Below are positions 8,188 through 17,807 of a stretch of DNA of 64,000 bases, piece by piece (positions within the stretch are counted from its first letter, which is position 1; the number at the start of each line of letters is the position of its first letter). The translations under genes and the position numbers were made by a program. This stretch comes from Hyphomonas sp. (GTDB lineage Bacteria > Pseudomonadota > Alphaproteobacteria > Caulobacterales > Hyphomonadaceae), in assembly GCA_017792365.1 (NCBI GenBank), contig CP051229.1:992001-1056000 (forward strand), in the 5' to 3' direction. The notes beneath the pieces were generated by a model. That model was not told the DNA's origin and ran no database searches. It saw only the letters and a list, made by a program, of their open reading frames with translations.

Positions 8188-9192
8188 TCAGCGCAAAGAA
8201 CGGTCCCGCTCGGAACCCGCCTCGAAGCCCAGAACCTCAAAGGTTTCAACCATGTGCGGCGGCAGCTCGGCGACGATCTCCAGCGGCTTGCCCTTGCTCG
8301 AGAGCCCCGGCAGCCGCAGCGCCCGCGCATGCAGGTGCAACCCCGCGCCCAGCCCGCCGGGAACCGGCTTGTCGCAGGTATACTTGCGGTCGCCGACAAT
8401 CGCGCACCCGATCTCAGCCATATGCATCCGCAGCTGGTGTTTCCGGCCCGTCTCCGGCTTGAGCGCAACCCAGGCCGCACGCTGGGCGGCGTTGGAGACC
8501 ACGGAATACTGCGTCACCGCATGCACGGCATTCTGTTCGCCATGCTCGGCCGGACGCATCTTCTCCTTCTCATCCCCGGGCCGCTGGATTTCACCATCCA
8601 GCCGCGCAGCTCGGCATGCAGCGGGTTCGGCACGCCCAGTACAACCGCCCAATAGATCTTGTCGAGTTCGCGCGACCGGAACAGCGCGCCAAGCTTGTTC
8701 GCAACCCCAGCGGACTTGGCGAGCACCAGTACGCCGGACGTATCTCGGTCGAGACGGTGCACCAGTCTGGGCTTTTCCTCCTCCGGTCCGACAAGCGCGC
8801 GGCTGAGCGCGTCGATATGCTTTACTGTGCCAGTGCCGCCCGACCGCGATACCGGGCGGCTTGTTCAATACGATGATCTGCTCATCCTCGTGGATCACCA
8901 TCGAACGGATGAAGTCGGCGTCCTCGGTCTTGACCTTCGAGGGTAGCTTCTCGCGCGCCTCACCCTCCGCCCGCGCAGCCATCGGCGGCACCCGCACGAT
9001 CTGTCCGGCAGAAAGCCGCGTGTTGGCCTTCGCCCGGCCGCCGTCGACGCGGATCTCACCCTTGCGCAGCGCCTTCTCGATCTGGATCTGGCTGAGGCCG
9101 TGGAATTTCCGCTTCAGCCAGCGATCAAGGCGCGTGTCGTTCTCGTCTTCCGAAACGGGAAGATTGACGACCTGACCAGCATTCCAGCTCAT
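8188..9192 (-). CDS. RluC/RluD-type 23S rRNA pseudouridine synthase, two indels
   Basis: N-terminal S4 RNA-binding domain (DTRLDRWLKRKFHGLSQIQIEKALRKGEIRVDG) followed by the synthase domain. The frame leaves at about 8850, after PPGIAV, where two bases are missing; the next frame carries the catalytic motif HRLDRDTSGVLVLAKS. It returns at about 8577 (a GGGG run probably one G short) to give DEKEKMRPAEH and KPETGRKHQLRMHM. Net loss is three bases; repaired length about 335 residues. The start overlaps the fluC stop as ATGA. Function by family: uridine to pseudouridine in large-subunit rRNA. I treat the gene as intact in the organism. Confidence 0.85.
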   Translation of the reverse strand: MSWNAGQVVNLPVSEDENDTRLDRWLKRKFHGLSQIQIEKALRKGEIRVDGGRAKANTRLSAGQIVRVPPMAARAEGEAREKLPSKVKTEDADFIRSMVIHEDEQIIVLNKPPGIAVGRHWHSKAYRRAQPRACRTGGGKAQTGAPSRPRYVRRTGARQVRWGCEQAWRAVPVARTRQDLLGGCTGRAEPAACRAARLDGEIQRPGDEKEKMRPAEHGEQNAVHAVTQYSVVSNAAQRAAWVALKPETGRKHQLRMHMAEIGCAIVGDRKYTCDKPVPGGLGAGLHLHARALRLPGLSSKGKPLEIVAELPPHMVETFEVLGFEAGSERDRSLR

Positions 9193-9572
9193 GCAAACAC
9201 CCGGCGGGCAATCATCAGCCCTGCGAACACAAACACCAAACCAACAGCAACAGAGCCGAGCGCATAAAGCGCTGCCGAACCGATCCGGCCACGCTCGATC
9301 AACAGCGCTGTCTCAAGCGAATAGGCCGAGAACGTGGTGAACCCTCCAAGCACGCCAGTCCCGATCAACAGCCGCAACTGGCTCGAGCCTTCCGCACCGC
9401 GAAACGCCAGCCAGCCAGCGAGGAAGCCGATCAGCAGGCTACCCAGCACATTGATCGAGAACGTGGCGTAGGGCCAGTCCGGCCCCATCCGCCGCAGGAT
9501 CGCGCCTGAGGCGAGGTGGCGCATGCCCGCGCCAAAGGCGCCGCCCGCTGCAACCAGAAGGAAATTCATCAT
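9189..9572 (-). CDS. crcB: Fluoride exporter FluC/CrcB
   Basis: 127 residues (start ATGATG at 9572/9569; a longer upstream extension has no family match). Four membrane segments with the signature GGAFGAGMRHL near the N terminus, FSINVLGSLLIGFLAGW carrying the central Asn, and GVLGGFTTFSAYSLE. Known role: dual-topology dimeric F- channel that removes fluoride from the cytoplasm. I see no obvious crcB fluoride riboswitch in the 11 bases before it; it is co-transcribed behind the upstream synthase gene. Confidence 0.93.
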   Translation of the reverse strand: MMNFLLVAAGGAFGAGMRHLASGAILRRMGPDWPYATFSINVLGSLLIGFLAGWLAFRGAEGSSQLRLLIGTGVLGGFTTFSAYSLETALLIERGRIGSAALYALGSVAVGLVFVFAGLMIARRVFA

Positions 9573-9582
9573 CGCTCGCGTG

Positions 9583-10365
9583 TTATTCCGGTTCGGCCAG
9601 ATTGGCGAGGGCTGCGCCAAGTGCGTCTCCTGCAGCCTGCGCCGTTTCGCAGAAATCAGGCGGCGGCGGCGCAGTGAGCTTGAATCGGCCTTCTTCCGGA
9701 TGCGGCCCCGAGAGCGACCAGGCGTGGAGCATCAGCCGCGGGATCGCCTCGCCGCCGAGGCTGGCCTCACCGCCATAGTAAAAATCCCCGAGGATCGGCT
9801 GGCCGATGCTCGCGAGGTGAACGCGGATCTGGTGCATGCGCCCCGTGCGCGGACGAATTTCGAGCAATCTGCGACTGCCGGCGCGCGCCAGCTCACGCCA
9901 CGACGTCTGGGCCTCCTGCGGTTTCTCATCGCCCGGACGCGCCACCCGCATCAGTTCCAGTTCTGGTCTCGCCCGATAGCGCGCCAGCGGAGCAGAGATG
10001 ACCCCAGACGTCTCATTGCCGAAGTGACCGGCCACAATCGCAAGGTAGGTCTTCTGCACCTGCCGTTTCGCAAATGCCCCACTCAGCGCCGCCGCCGCAG
10101 GCTGGGTTCGCGCCGCCACGATGACACCCGAGGTTTGCGCATCGAGCCGGTGCACCAATCGCGGCCGCTTCCCGTTCGACTTCTCGAAGGCGCGCAACAG
10201 CATGTCCAGCGTGCGATCGTCCGGATTACGGGTCTGGACGGGAAGCCCCGACGGCTTGTTGAACGCCAGCAGAGCTGGCTCCTCGCGGATCAGCAGCGAG
10301 CGCACGTACGCGACATCCTCCGCGCTCAGCGGCGGCGCACGCTCGGCCATTCCGCGCTTGCGCAT
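9583..10365 (-). CDS. RluA-family pseudouridine synthase (second copy)
   Basis: 260 residues, lacking the N-terminal S4 domain seen in the neighbour at 8188-9192. Catalytic motif HRLDAQTSGVIVAARTQ, plus LLEIRPRTGRMHQIRVHLASIGQPILGD typical of RluA/TruC-like enzymes. The start at 10365 was chosen because it overlaps the rarA stop as TGATG. The target could be a 23S rRNA or tRNA uridine; sequence does not decide. Frame intact. Confidence 0.9.
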   Translation of the reverse strand: MRKRGMAERAPPLSAEDVAYVRSLLIREEPALLAFNKPSGLPVQTRNPDDRTLDMLLRAFEKSNGKRPRLVHRLDAQTSGVIVAARTQPAAAALSGAFAKRQVQKTYLAIVAGHFGNETSGVISAPLARYRARPELELMRVARPGDEKPQEAQTSWRELARAGSRRLLEIRPRTGRMHQIRVHLASIGQPILGDFYYGGEASLGGEAIPRLMLHAWSLSGPHPEEGRFKLTAPPPPDFCETAQAAGDALGAALANLAEPE

Positions 10366-11681
10366 CAGTCCCCGCCCTTGCCTGCGCGTTCGGCTCGCCG
10401 CCTGGCCCATTCCTCAATGCGCTCGCGGATCGGACCTTCCCGCCCGGCGCCTTTCGGCATGTAGAAGCTCTGCCGCTCCATCCCGTCGGGGAAATAGTTT
10501 TGGCCCGAGAAGCCGCCCTCGGCGTCGTGGTCGTATTCGTAGCCTTTGCCGTAGCCGAGGTTCTTCATCATCGAGGTCGGGGCGTTCAGGATATGCGCCG
10601 GCGGCGCCAGCGAACCTGTCTCCCGCGCTGCCCGCCTTGCAGCCTTGTAGGCGACATAGACGCCATTTGATTTCGGCGCGGTCGCGAGGTGAACCAGCGC
10701 ATGCGCCAACGACAACTCCCCTTCCGGCGAGCCCAACCGTTCGTAAGCCGCAGCCGCCTCGTTGCAGATCATCAGCGCGGTGGGGTCGGCAAGGCCGATA
10801 TCCTCGCTGGCCATCCGCACCATCCGGCGCGCGAGGAACAGCGGGTCCTCGCCCCCCTCGAGCATCCGGCAGAACCAGTACAGCGCAGCATCGGGATCCG
10901 ACCCGCGCACGGCTTTGTGCAAAGCGGAAATGAGGTTGTAGTGCTCCTCGCGGCTCTTGTCGTAGGCAGGCGATCGCTTCTGCAGCGCCGCCATCACATC
11001 ATTCGCCGACAGCCTTCCGGTTTCGCCCCAGGCCAGAACTTCCTCGATCAGGTTGAGGAAATAGCGACCGTCCCCATCCGCCATTGCGATCAGCGCATCC
11101 ATCGCGCCGTCGTCGAGCGGCAACGCAACGCCTTCGATCTCGGACGCTCTCGCAGCGAGCTGCCGCAGTGCGTCCCCTTCCAGCCGTCGCAACACCATGA
11201 CCTGACAACGCGACAGCAAGGCGCCGTTCAGTTCGAAGCTGGGATTTTCGGTCGTCGCTCCGACGAGCGTCACCACGCCCCGCTCGACAAACGGCAGGAA
11301 GCCATCCTGCTGCGCACGGTTGAAGCGATGGATCTCGTCCACGAACAACAGCGTCCCTTTCCCCGACAGGCGCGTCTGCTCCGCCTTGTCAAAAACCGCG
11401 CGCAGATCCTTCACACCCGAGAAGATCGCGGAAATCTGCTCGAACTGGAGATTGGCGCGCTCGGCCAGCAATCGGGCGATTGTGGTCTTTCCGACCCCCG
11501 GCGGCCCCCACAGGATCATCGACGCAAGGCGCCCCTTCTCCAGCATCCTGCCGATCGGGCCGTCGGCTCCCAGCAGGTGGTCCTGGCCGACAACCTCTTC
11601 GACCCGCTTCGGACGCAGCCGCTCGGCAAGCGGCCGCGGCGCATCCTCATCAAGACCTGCAGAGGTGAAGAGATCCGACAT
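10365..11681 (-). CDS. rarA: Replication-associated recombination AAA ATPase RarA/MgsA
   Basis: 438 residues. Walker A GPPGVGKTTIARLLA, Walker B LLFVDEIHRFN, sensor region LVGATTENPSFELNGALLSRC, then the helical tetramerisation domain ending FYMPKGAGREGPIRERIEEW. Family: RarA/MgsA/WRNIP1, acting at stalled replication forks and gaps. Its place next to fluC and rluC is typical of alphaproteobacteria. Frame intact and start clear. Confidence 0.95.
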   Translation of the reverse strand: MSDLFTSAGLDEDAPRPLAERLRPKRVEEVVGQDHLLGADGPIGRMLEKGRLASMILWGPPGVGKTTIARLLAERANLQFEQISAIFSGVKDLRAVFDKAEQTRLSGKGTLLFVDEIHRFNRAQQDGFLPFVERGVVTLVGATTENPSFELNGALLSRCQVMVLRRLEGDALRQLAARASEIEGVALPLDDGAMDALIAMADGDGRYFLNLIEEVLAWGETGRLSANDVMAALQKRSPAYDKSREEHYNLISALHKAVRGSDPDAALYWFCRMLEGGEDPLFLARRMVRMASEDIGLADPTALMICNEAAAAYERLGSPEGELSLAHALVHLATAPKSNGVYVAYKAARRAARETGSLAPPAHILNAPTSMMKNLGYGKGYEYDHDAEGGFSGQNYFPDGMERQSFYMPKGAGREGPIRERIEEWARRRAERAGKGGD

Positions 11682-11690
11682 TCGCTGAGC

Positions 11691-12929
11691 CTACCGGGCC
11701 TCGCCCTCGCGGACCAGCGTCGCCGCATTGCGCGCGCGGATCAGCGGCGCCGCCCACGCCAGCACAAGACACGCAACCACGCACCATGCGCCCATCGCGA
11801 GCATCTGCGTTGTCAGCGGGATGCCAGCATCGATCAGCACGCCAGTCAGCCCCGGCCCCAGCGCGGTCGAAAACACCATCGCCGCCATGATGATCGAGCG
11901 AATGCCGCCAAGGTTCGCAACCCCGTAGATCTCCGGCCAGACCGCGCCGAAAAGCGTAGCGGTGAAGCCATAGCTGACGCCCAGAAGGACCATGAAGACG
12001 TAGACGCCCCACACCGGCTCCAGCAGCCCCGCCGCCATGCTGGCCACCGCAAGCGGCAGCAGGAAGAACGGCAGCAGCCTCAACGCGCCGAACCGGTCGA
12101 TCAGCTGGCCGCACAGCAGTGCAAAGCCGATCGTCGTCACCGCCATCATCGGAAACGCGCCCGCAAAGGCGAGCGGATCGTAGCCGCGCAGTTCGACGAA
12201 ATAGTCCTGGTGGAAGAAGATCGTCGTCCCGATGAACGGCGGCGCGAGGACGCCGACCAGTACGGCGTAGAACAATGGATCGCGCACCACCTCGCCGCGC
12301 GTCCAGTCTCGCGCGGTGCGGCTGTGGTCGATCGACGGGTCGCTTGCTTGCGGCGTCCGCTCAACCTGCCAGAGCAGGACCACCGCCGGCAGCGCAAACA
12401 CCACCAGCACGATGGCGCCGCCCACCCAGGCGCTCTGCCAGCCCGCGCTGACCGCGATCAGTGTGAAGACGATCGGCAGCACGGCTTCACCGGCCTGATG
12501 CCCCGGCACGACAAGCGACGTCGCCCGACCGCGATTGGCGGCGAACCAGCGTCCGATCTCGGTCAGCGACGTATGGGTCATCATCCCCTGCCCTAACAGG
12601 CGCAACAGATAGAGCGCGATCACGAGCAGAATCACGTTCGGCGCGAAGGCGATGAGAAGACATGCGCCGGCCAGCGTCGGGATGACGAAACGGACCACCT
12701 TCCAGCCGGGCATGATATCGAGCACCCGGCCCAGCCACGGCAACGTCAACGCGCTGCCGAGCGTCGCGAGCATGTAGATCAGGCCGAACTGTCCATCGCT
12801 GAGCGAAAACCGCGCCCGCAATTCCTCCCCGGACAGCCCGATGAAGAAGGTCTGCCCAAACGATGAAAACAGCGTCAGCAGGAAACCACCGGCGATCCAT
12901 CGCGCATTCGCTTTCAGGAAACCGAACAT
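11691..12929 (-). CDS. Major facilitator superfamily transporter
   Basis: 412 residues with twelve predicted hydrophobic segments, starting FLKANARWIAGGFLLTLFSSFGQTFF. MFS features include the loop after helix 2 (LGRVLDIMPGWKVVRF) and the half-way cytosolic stretch with ERTPQASDPSIDHSR. The FSSFGQTFFIGLSGEELR start resembles putative nitrate/formate-like MFS carriers of alphaproteobacteria, but substrate cannot be assigned. Stops 10 bases upstream of the rarA start on the same strand. Confidence 0.85.
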   Translation of the reverse strand: MFGFLKANARWIAGGFLLTLFSSFGQTFFIGLSGEELRARFSLSDGQFGLIYMLATLGSALTLPWLGRVLDIMPGWKVVRFVIPTLAGACLLIAFAPNVILLVIALYLLRLLGQGMMTHTSLTEIGRWFAANRGRATSLVVPGHQAGEAVLPIVFTLIAVSAGWQSAWVGGAIVLVVFALPAVVLLWQVERTPQASDPSIDHSRTARDWTRGEVVRDPLFYAVLVGVLAPPFIGTTIFFHQDYFVELRGYDPLAFAGAFPMMAVTTIGFALLCGQLIDRFGALRLLPFFLLPLAVASMAAGLLEPVWGVYVFMVLLGVSYGFTATLFGAVWPEIYGVANLGGIRSIIMAAMVFSTALGPGLTGVLIDAGIPLTTQMLAMGAWCVVACLVLAWAAPLIRARNAATLVREGEAR

Positions 12930-12988
12930 GTCGCCGCTTCGGCGGCTTTGCCGGTCAAGTCAAACTGAATCTGGACCAGACGCCGGGC

Positions 12989-14485
12989 TCAGACCCGCAC
13001 GCTGGTCTCAATCCTCTGGCCATTCCGTTCGATCGCAAGGTTCCAGACGGCGCCGCCGGCCGCAATCGCGTCTTCAAGATCGCGAGACGTTCGGATCACC
13101 TTGCCGTTCACTTCCTGGATGATGTCGTTGGGGCGAAGGCCCAGCCGCGCCGCCATGGTTCCGCGCGGCACGCGATAGACGATCATGCCGCTGTCGAAGC
13201 GGAAGGGGTCGAGCCCCGATTCCTCGGCCAGCGCGGGCGACAGTTCGGCCAGCACCGCCCCTGCGAAGGGGTTGCGGCCTTGCACCTGCTTGAGCTCGGC
13301 TTCCGTTGTGCCGGGCGGCGGCGCCATGCGCACATTGGCGATGCGCTCGCGACCGTCGCGCAGGTATTGCACAGCCACGGTCTCGCCCGCAGCCTTGGTG
13401 GCCGCGACGAACTTCATGCCCCGCTCATCAAACACTTCGCGGCCATCGACGCTGACCACAACATCGCCGGCGCGCAGGCCGGCATTGTCGGCGGGACCGC
13501 CATCATAGATGTCGCCCAGAAGCACACCGCGCGGGCGGTCCATGCCGAGCGAGGCGGCGATCGGGGCCGTCACGCCTTCGCCCTGCGCGCCAAGCCACGG
13601 ACGAACCAGCGAGCCGCCGTTCACGGCGGCGTCCACCACGCGCTTCACCATCTCGGCCGGTATCGCAAACCCGACACCGTTTGAACCGCCACCGCGCGAG
13701 AAGATCATCGTGTTCACGCCCACCAGCCGGCCGCGCATGTCGACAAGCGCGCCGCCAGAATTGCCCGGATTGATCGAGGCGTCAGTCTGGATGAACGAGG
13801 CGAAGTCCGAGACGCCCACATCCGTCCGCGCCAGCGCCGACACGATGCCCGTGGTCACGGTCTGGCCAACGCCGAACGGGTTGCCGATCGCCATGACCAG
13901 ATCGCCCACCTCGACGCTGCGCGTGTCGGCATAGTCGAGTTTCGGCAGCGACGCGCCATTGAGATCGACCTTGAGCACGGCAAGATCGGTCCGCGCATCC
14001 TTCATCACCAGCTCAGCCGGAAACTCACGACGGTCATTGAGCACGACCTTGAACTCATCGCCTTCCTCGACGACGTGGTTGTTCGTGACGATGACGCCTT
14101 CGCTGCTGACGATGACGCCCGAACCCAGGGAGTTCTGCTGCCGCGACTCCCGCGTCTGGATGTTCCGGCCGCAATAGAACGCCCGCCAGAACGGGTCCGA
14201 ATATGGGCAGTTGGTCTCGGTCACGATCTTGGAGGAGAAGACATTCACGACCGCCGGAGCCGTCTGTTTCACGATCGGCGAGAAGGACTGGGTGATGTCG
14301 GCCTGCGATTGCGGCACGGTCACCGTCTGCGGCGCATCGTTGAGCGCCAGCACGGTCGGAGCATCCGAGCCGGCGCCAAACGACGCCGACGGTACGGGCA
14401 GACCCACCACAGCGGCGGCGCCAAGAATTCCAAATGCGGTCAGGACGGAAGCGGCGGCGGCGACAGCAATCGTCGAGACTTTCAT
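12989..14485 (-). CDS. DegP/DegQ (Do) family periplasmic serine protease
   Basis: 498 residues from MKVSTIAVAAAAS, an N-terminal signal/anchor. Trypsin-like domain with catalytic triad visible: TNNHVV (H137), ARTDLAVLK (D167) and GNSGG (S243). Two C-terminal PDZ domains follow (RPWLGAQGEG...DNAGLRAGDVVVSVDG and VYRVPRGTMAARLGLRPNDII). Two cysteines near residues 93 and 105 lie in the loop before the triad His. Known role: degradation and chaperoning of misfolded envelope proteins. A start 42 bases further upstream is possible but would put charged residues before the signal. Confidence 0.93.
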   Translation of the reverse strand: MKVSTIAVAAAASVLTAFGILGAAAVVGLPVPSASFGAGSDAPTVLALNDAPQTVTVPQSQADITQSFSPIVKQTAPAVVNVFSSKIVTETNCPYSDPFWRAFYCGRNIQTRESRQQNSLGSGVIVSSEGVIVTNNHVVEEGDEFKVVLNDRREFPAELVMKDARTDLAVLKVDLNGASLPKLDYADTRSVEVGDLVMAIGNPFGVGQTVTTGIVSALARTDVGVSDFASFIQTDASINPGNSGGALVDMRGRLVGVNTMIFSRGGGSNGVGFAIPAEMVKRVVDAAVNGGSLVRPWLGAQGEGVTAPIAASLGMDRPRGVLLGDIYDGGPADNAGLRAGDVVVSVDGREVFDERGMKFVAATKAAGETVAVQYLRDGRERIANVRMAPPPGTTEAELKQVQGRNPFAGAVLAELSPALAEESGLDPFRFDSGMIVYRVPRGTMAARLGLRPNDIIQEVNGKVIRTSRDLEDAIAAGGAVWNLAIERNGQRIETSVRV

Positions 14486-14632
14486 GGTGCGGACTCCAGC
14501 TTCATCGCGACATGCTTGGACCTGCATGTTGCTGACTCATGCGGTTTATACGTCCCCGATCAGCTAGGCGCCAAATCCGGCGCAAACAAGGCTTTCCGCA
14601 GACCGCTCAAGCCGAACCGCCCCGAAGCCTCA

Positions 14633-14666
14633 AAGCAAAAGGCCGCCCCGAGAGGGACGGCCTTCA
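14633..14666 (-). terminator. Rho-independent terminator of the ribosomal protein cluster
   Basis: On the minus strand AAGGCCGTCCC pairs with GGGGCGGCCTT around a TCTC loop (one G-T pair), followed by TTGCTTTG. It lies 25 bases beyond the rplQ stop and closes the alpha operon. On the plus strand there is no T run. Confidence 0.8.
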
Positions 14667-14690
14667 TGCAATTCGGAGCAAGCGAGGGGT

Positions 14691-15116
14691 CTATTCTTCG
14701 CCTTCGAGTTCCATTTCCGCCGCGTGACGGGCGCGGTCCTCGGCGCCTTTCGCGTCAACGTCGCGATCGACGAACTCGATCACGGCCATCGGCGCGTTGT
14801 CGCCATGACGGAAGCCGGCTTTCAGGACGCGGATATAGCCGCCATTGCGATCCTTGTAGCGCTCGCCGATCGTCGAGAAGAGCTTCTTCACGACATCGTC
14901 TTCCTTGAGCTGCGACGCGGCCTGGCGGCGCGCGGCGAGATCGCCCTTCTTCGCCAGCGTCACGAGCTTCTCGACCACGGGGCGCAGGGCTTTCGCCTTC
15001 GGCAACGTGGTGGTGATCTGCTCGTGGCGGATCAGCGAACCGGCCATGTTCGCGAACAACGCCTTGCGGTGCTCGTGGGTCCGGTTGAGTTTCTTGAGCG
15101 CAAGTCCGTGGCGCAT
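14691..15116 (-). CDS. rplQ: 50S ribosomal protein L17
   Basis: 141 residues. Opens [24 protein letters not shown] and continues [32 protein letters not shown], the L17 core. The C terminus ([26 protein letters not shown]) is followed by an acidic tail, [10 protein letters not shown], common in alphaproteobacteria. Last gene of the cluster, 37 bases after rpoA. Confidence 0.98.
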   Translation of the reverse strand: MRHGLALKKLNRTHEHRKALFANMAGSLIRHEQITTTLPKAKALRPVVEKLVTLAKKGDLAARRQAASQLKEDDVVKKLFSTIGERYKDRNGGYIRVLKAGFRHGDNAPMAVIEFVDRDVDAKGAEDRARHAAEMELEGEE

Positions 15117-15153
15117 GGGTCTAACCGGCCCGGTAAGGACCGTCCTCTAATCC

Positions 15154-16191
15154 TCAGGTGTGATCGTCGTATTTCTTGGCGAGGTCTTCGATGTTCTCCG
15201 GCGGCCAGCTCGGCACGTCCATGCCAAGGTGCAGGCCCATACCGGCGAGAACTTCCTTGATCTCGTTCAGCGACTTGCGGCCGAAGTTCGGGGTGCGGAG
15301 CATTTCCGCTTCCGACTTCTGGATTAGGTCGCCGATGTAGACAATGTTGTCGTTGCGCAGGCAGTTCGCCGAACGCACCGAAAGCTCCAGCTCGTCGACC
15401 TTCTTGAGCAGAACCGGGTTGAAGCCGAGATCCGGCTCTTCGTCGGCCTGCTGCGCGACAACCGGCTCGTCGAAGGTGATGAGCAGTTGCAGCTGGTCCT
15501 GCAGGATACGCGCGGCGTAGGCCACGGCGTTTTCCGGGGTGACCGATCCGTCCGTCTGAACGTCCAGCGTTAGCTTGTCATAGTCCAGCACCTGGCCCGA
15601 ACGCGTGTCTTCGACGGCGACGCCAACGCGCTCGACCGGCGAGAAGATCGCATCAACCGGGATGAAACCCAGCGGCGCATCGTCCGGACGGTTGCGCTCG
15701 GCAGGGACGTAGCCCTTGCCGGTGGCGACCGTGAATTCCATGCGCAGCTCGGCGCCGTCATCCAGGTGGCAGATGATGTGGTCGGGGTTCAGGATCTCGA
15801 TGTCGCCCGGCGCTTCGATCTGGCCGGCGCGAACCGCCCCGCCCTTGTCGGCCTTCAGCGTCATGCGCTTCGGCGTTTCCGAAACCATGCGGATCGACAC
15901 GCGCTTCAGGTTGAGGACGATGTCGGTAACGTCCTCACGGACGCCCGGGATCGAAGAGAACTCGTGGACGACGCCGTCAATCTGGACGCCAGTGATGGCG
16001 GCGCCCTGAAGCGAGGACAGCAGAACGCGGCGCAGGGCGTTGCCCAGCGTCGTACCAAAACCGCGCTCGAGCGGCTCGACCACCAGCTTGGCGCGGCGGT
16101 TTTCATCGTGCCCGTGCTCCACCACCGGACGGTTGGGGCGGATCAGGTCTTTCCAGTTCTTGTCGTTCACCGAAGCGGCAGGTTGCGACAT
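15154..16191 (-). CDS. rpoA: RNA polymerase alpha subunit
   Basis: 345 residues. N-terminal assembly domain: [31 protein letters not shown], then [21 protein letters not shown]-terminal DNA/activator-binding domain: [47 protein letters not shown]. The two are joined by a linker rich in acidic residues (QQADEEPD). Scaffold for beta/beta' assembly and target of UP elements and activators. Position between rpsK and rplQ is standard. Confidence 0.98.
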   Translation of the reverse strand: MSQPAASVNDKNWKDLIRPNRPVVEHGHDENRRAKLVVEPLERGFGTTLGNALRRVLLSSLQGAAITGVQIDGVVHEFSSIPGVREDVTDIVLNLKRVSIRMVSETPKRMTLKADKGGAVRAGQIEAPGDIEILNPDHIICHLDDGAELRMEFTVATGKGYVPAERNRPDDAPLGFIPVDAIFSPVERVGVAVEDTRSGQVLDYDKLTLDVQTDGSVTPENAVAYAARILQDQLQLLITFDEPVVAQQADEEPDLGFNPVLLKKVDELELSVRSANCLRNDNIVYIGDLIQKSEAEMLRTPNFGRKSLNEIKEVLAGMGLHLGMDVPSWPPENIEDLAKKYDDHT

Positions 16192-16227
16192 GTGAGATTG
16201 CCTCGTGGGTTTGTCGTCAGTTCGTAT

Positions 16228-16617
16228 CTAGACGCGGCGGCGCTTGGGCGGGCGGCAGCCATTATGCGGCACCGACGTCGTGTCGTGGATCGTCGTGATC
16301 GAGAAGCCGACATTCTGCAGGGCGCGCAGCGCCGATTCGCGACCCGAACCCGGGCCATGAACCAGAACCTCAAGCGTCTTCACGCCGTGCTCCTGAGCCT
16401 TGCGGCCAGCATCTTCAGCGGCGACCTGAGCGGCGTACGGCGTCGACTTGCGCGAGCCCTTGAAGCCCATCGCGCCGGCGCTCGACCACGAGATCGCGTT
16501 GCCCTGGGCATCCGTGATCGTGATGATCGTGTTGTTGAAGCTGGCGTTTACGTGCGCAACGCCAGCCGCAATGTTCTTGCGCTCTCTTTTTTTGACCCGT
16601 GTCGCATCGCGCGCCAT
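16228..16617 (-). CDS. rpsK: 30S ribosomal protein S11
   Basis: 129 residues; [22 protein letters not shown] and [23 protein letters not shown] are the S11 core, ending CRPPKRRRV. Binds 16S rRNA in the platform of the small subunit. Lies between rpsM and rpoA as usual; frame intact. Confidence 0.98.
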   Translation of the reverse strand: MARDATRVKKRERKNIAAGVAHVNASFNNTIITITDAQGNAISWSSAGAMGFKGSRKSTPYAAQVAAEDAGRKAQEHGVKTLEVLVHGPGSGRESALRALQNVGFSITTIHDTTSVPHNGCRPPKRRRV

Positions 16618-16629
16618 GTCGGTACTTCC

Positions 16630-16998
16630 CTATTTCTTCTTGCCCGCGATGGCCTTTGCCGGGCCCTTGCGCGTGCGAGCGTTGGTGTGGGTGCGCTGAC
16701 CGCGGACCGGAAGGCCGCGACGGTGACGCAGGCCGCGATAGCAGCCCAAATCCATCAGACGCTTGATGTTCATGGCGGTGTCGCGGCGAAGATCGCCCTC
16801 GACCATGTAGTCCGCATCGATCGTTTCACGGATGCGAAGCACCTCTGAGTCGGTCAGCTGATTGACGCGACGGGCGCTGTCGATCCCGACTTTCTCGCAG
16901 ATCTCGCGAGCCTTTGCCGGGCCGATGCCGTGAATGTAGCGAAGCGCGATTTCGACACGCTTGCCGGTTGGAATGTTGACGCCTGCGATCCGGGCCAA
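16630..16998 (-). CDS. rpsM: 30S ribosomal protein S13 with TTG start
   Basis: 122 residues when started at TTG 16998 (first residues [25 protein letters not shown]), the normal family start and length. A GAGGAGG Shine-Dalgarno lies 5 bases before the TTG. The longer open frame to 17130 adds 44 residues with no family match. The H2TH region ([18 protein letters not shown]) and basic tail [24 protein letters not shown] are present. No rpmJ (L36) is found between secY/adk and this gene. Confidence 0.93.
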   Translation of the reverse strand: MARIAGVNIPTGKRVEIALRYIHGIGPAKAREICEKVGIDSARRVNQLTDSEVLRIRETIDADYMVEGDLRRDTAMNIKRLMDLGCYRGLRHRRGLPVRGQRTHTNARTRKGPAKAIAGKKK

Positions 16999-17219
16999 TT
17001 GCCCCTCCTCGAATAGTCCGCCGAAACTGCCTATGCCGAACCAGGTCCGGCGCTCTAACACATTGAAAACGTGTATAAATCTGTACCCGCTACACGCCTG
17101 TCCGAATGCAAAAATGGCCGCCTGCGCCATCTGGCGCGGCGAGCCCGGTCTGCCCGTCGCGGAAGCGGCCTCTTATAAGCCCCGAAAACCGCCCGTCAAC
17201 CGCAGATTCCGGCGCCCGA

Positions 17220-17807
17220 TCAACCATTTCCGCCGCCCTGGCCCGCCGCATCCAGCACCGAGCCAATCGAGGCCGTTACCGTGTCGACATCGGCCATGCC
17301 GTCGACTTCCTTGAGCTTGCCCTGCTCCGCATAGATCGGAAGCAACGGCGCCGTCTGCTCGTTGTACGCAACAAGACGCTTCTTGAAGGCTTCCGGATTG
17401 TCGTCCGCCCTGCCTTCTTCGGCAAACCGGCCTTCAATCCGTGCGATCAGCGCCGCCTCATCGACTTTCAGGCGGATGACTGCGTCAACCTGCTTACCGC
17501 GCCCGGCCAGCGCTTCGTCGAGCGCTCTTGCCTGCGGAACGGTCCGCGGGAAGCCGTCAAAGATGAATCCCGGCGCATCCGGGTTGAGGTCCAGCTGCTC
17601 TTCGATCAGCGCGATCACGATCTCGTCCGAAACCAGCGATCCCGAATCCATGATGGCGGCGACCTTCTGACCCAGCTCCGTCCCCGACTGGCGCGCTGCG
17701 CGCAGCATGTCGCCGGTAGACAACTGGATATAGCCCCGTCCGGACACCAGTCGTTTGGCCTGCGTGCCCTTTCCGGCAGCAGGCGGTCCAAACAGGATCA
17801 GGTTCAT
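17220..17807 (-). CDS. adk: Adenylate kinase, short type
   Basis: 195 residues. P-loop GPPAAGKGTQAKRL, AMP-binding FDGFPRTVPQARAL and GRADDNPEAFKKRL. The LID region is short and lacks the four-cysteine zinc site, as in other alphaproteobacteria and eukaryotic cytosolic enzymes. Interconverts ATP+AMP with 2 ADP. Starts within the end of secY (ATGA overlap), so probably coupled to it. Confidence 0.97.
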   Translation of the reverse strand: MNLILFGPPAAGKGTQAKRLVSGRGYIQLSTGDMLRAARQSGTELGQKVAAIMDSGSLVSDEIVIALIEEQLDLNPDAPGFIFDGFPRTVPQARALDEALAGRGKQVDAVIRLKVDEAALIARIEGRFAEEGRADDNPEAFKKRLVAYNEQTAPLLPIYAEQGKLKEVDGMADVDTVTASIGSVLDAAGQGGGNG

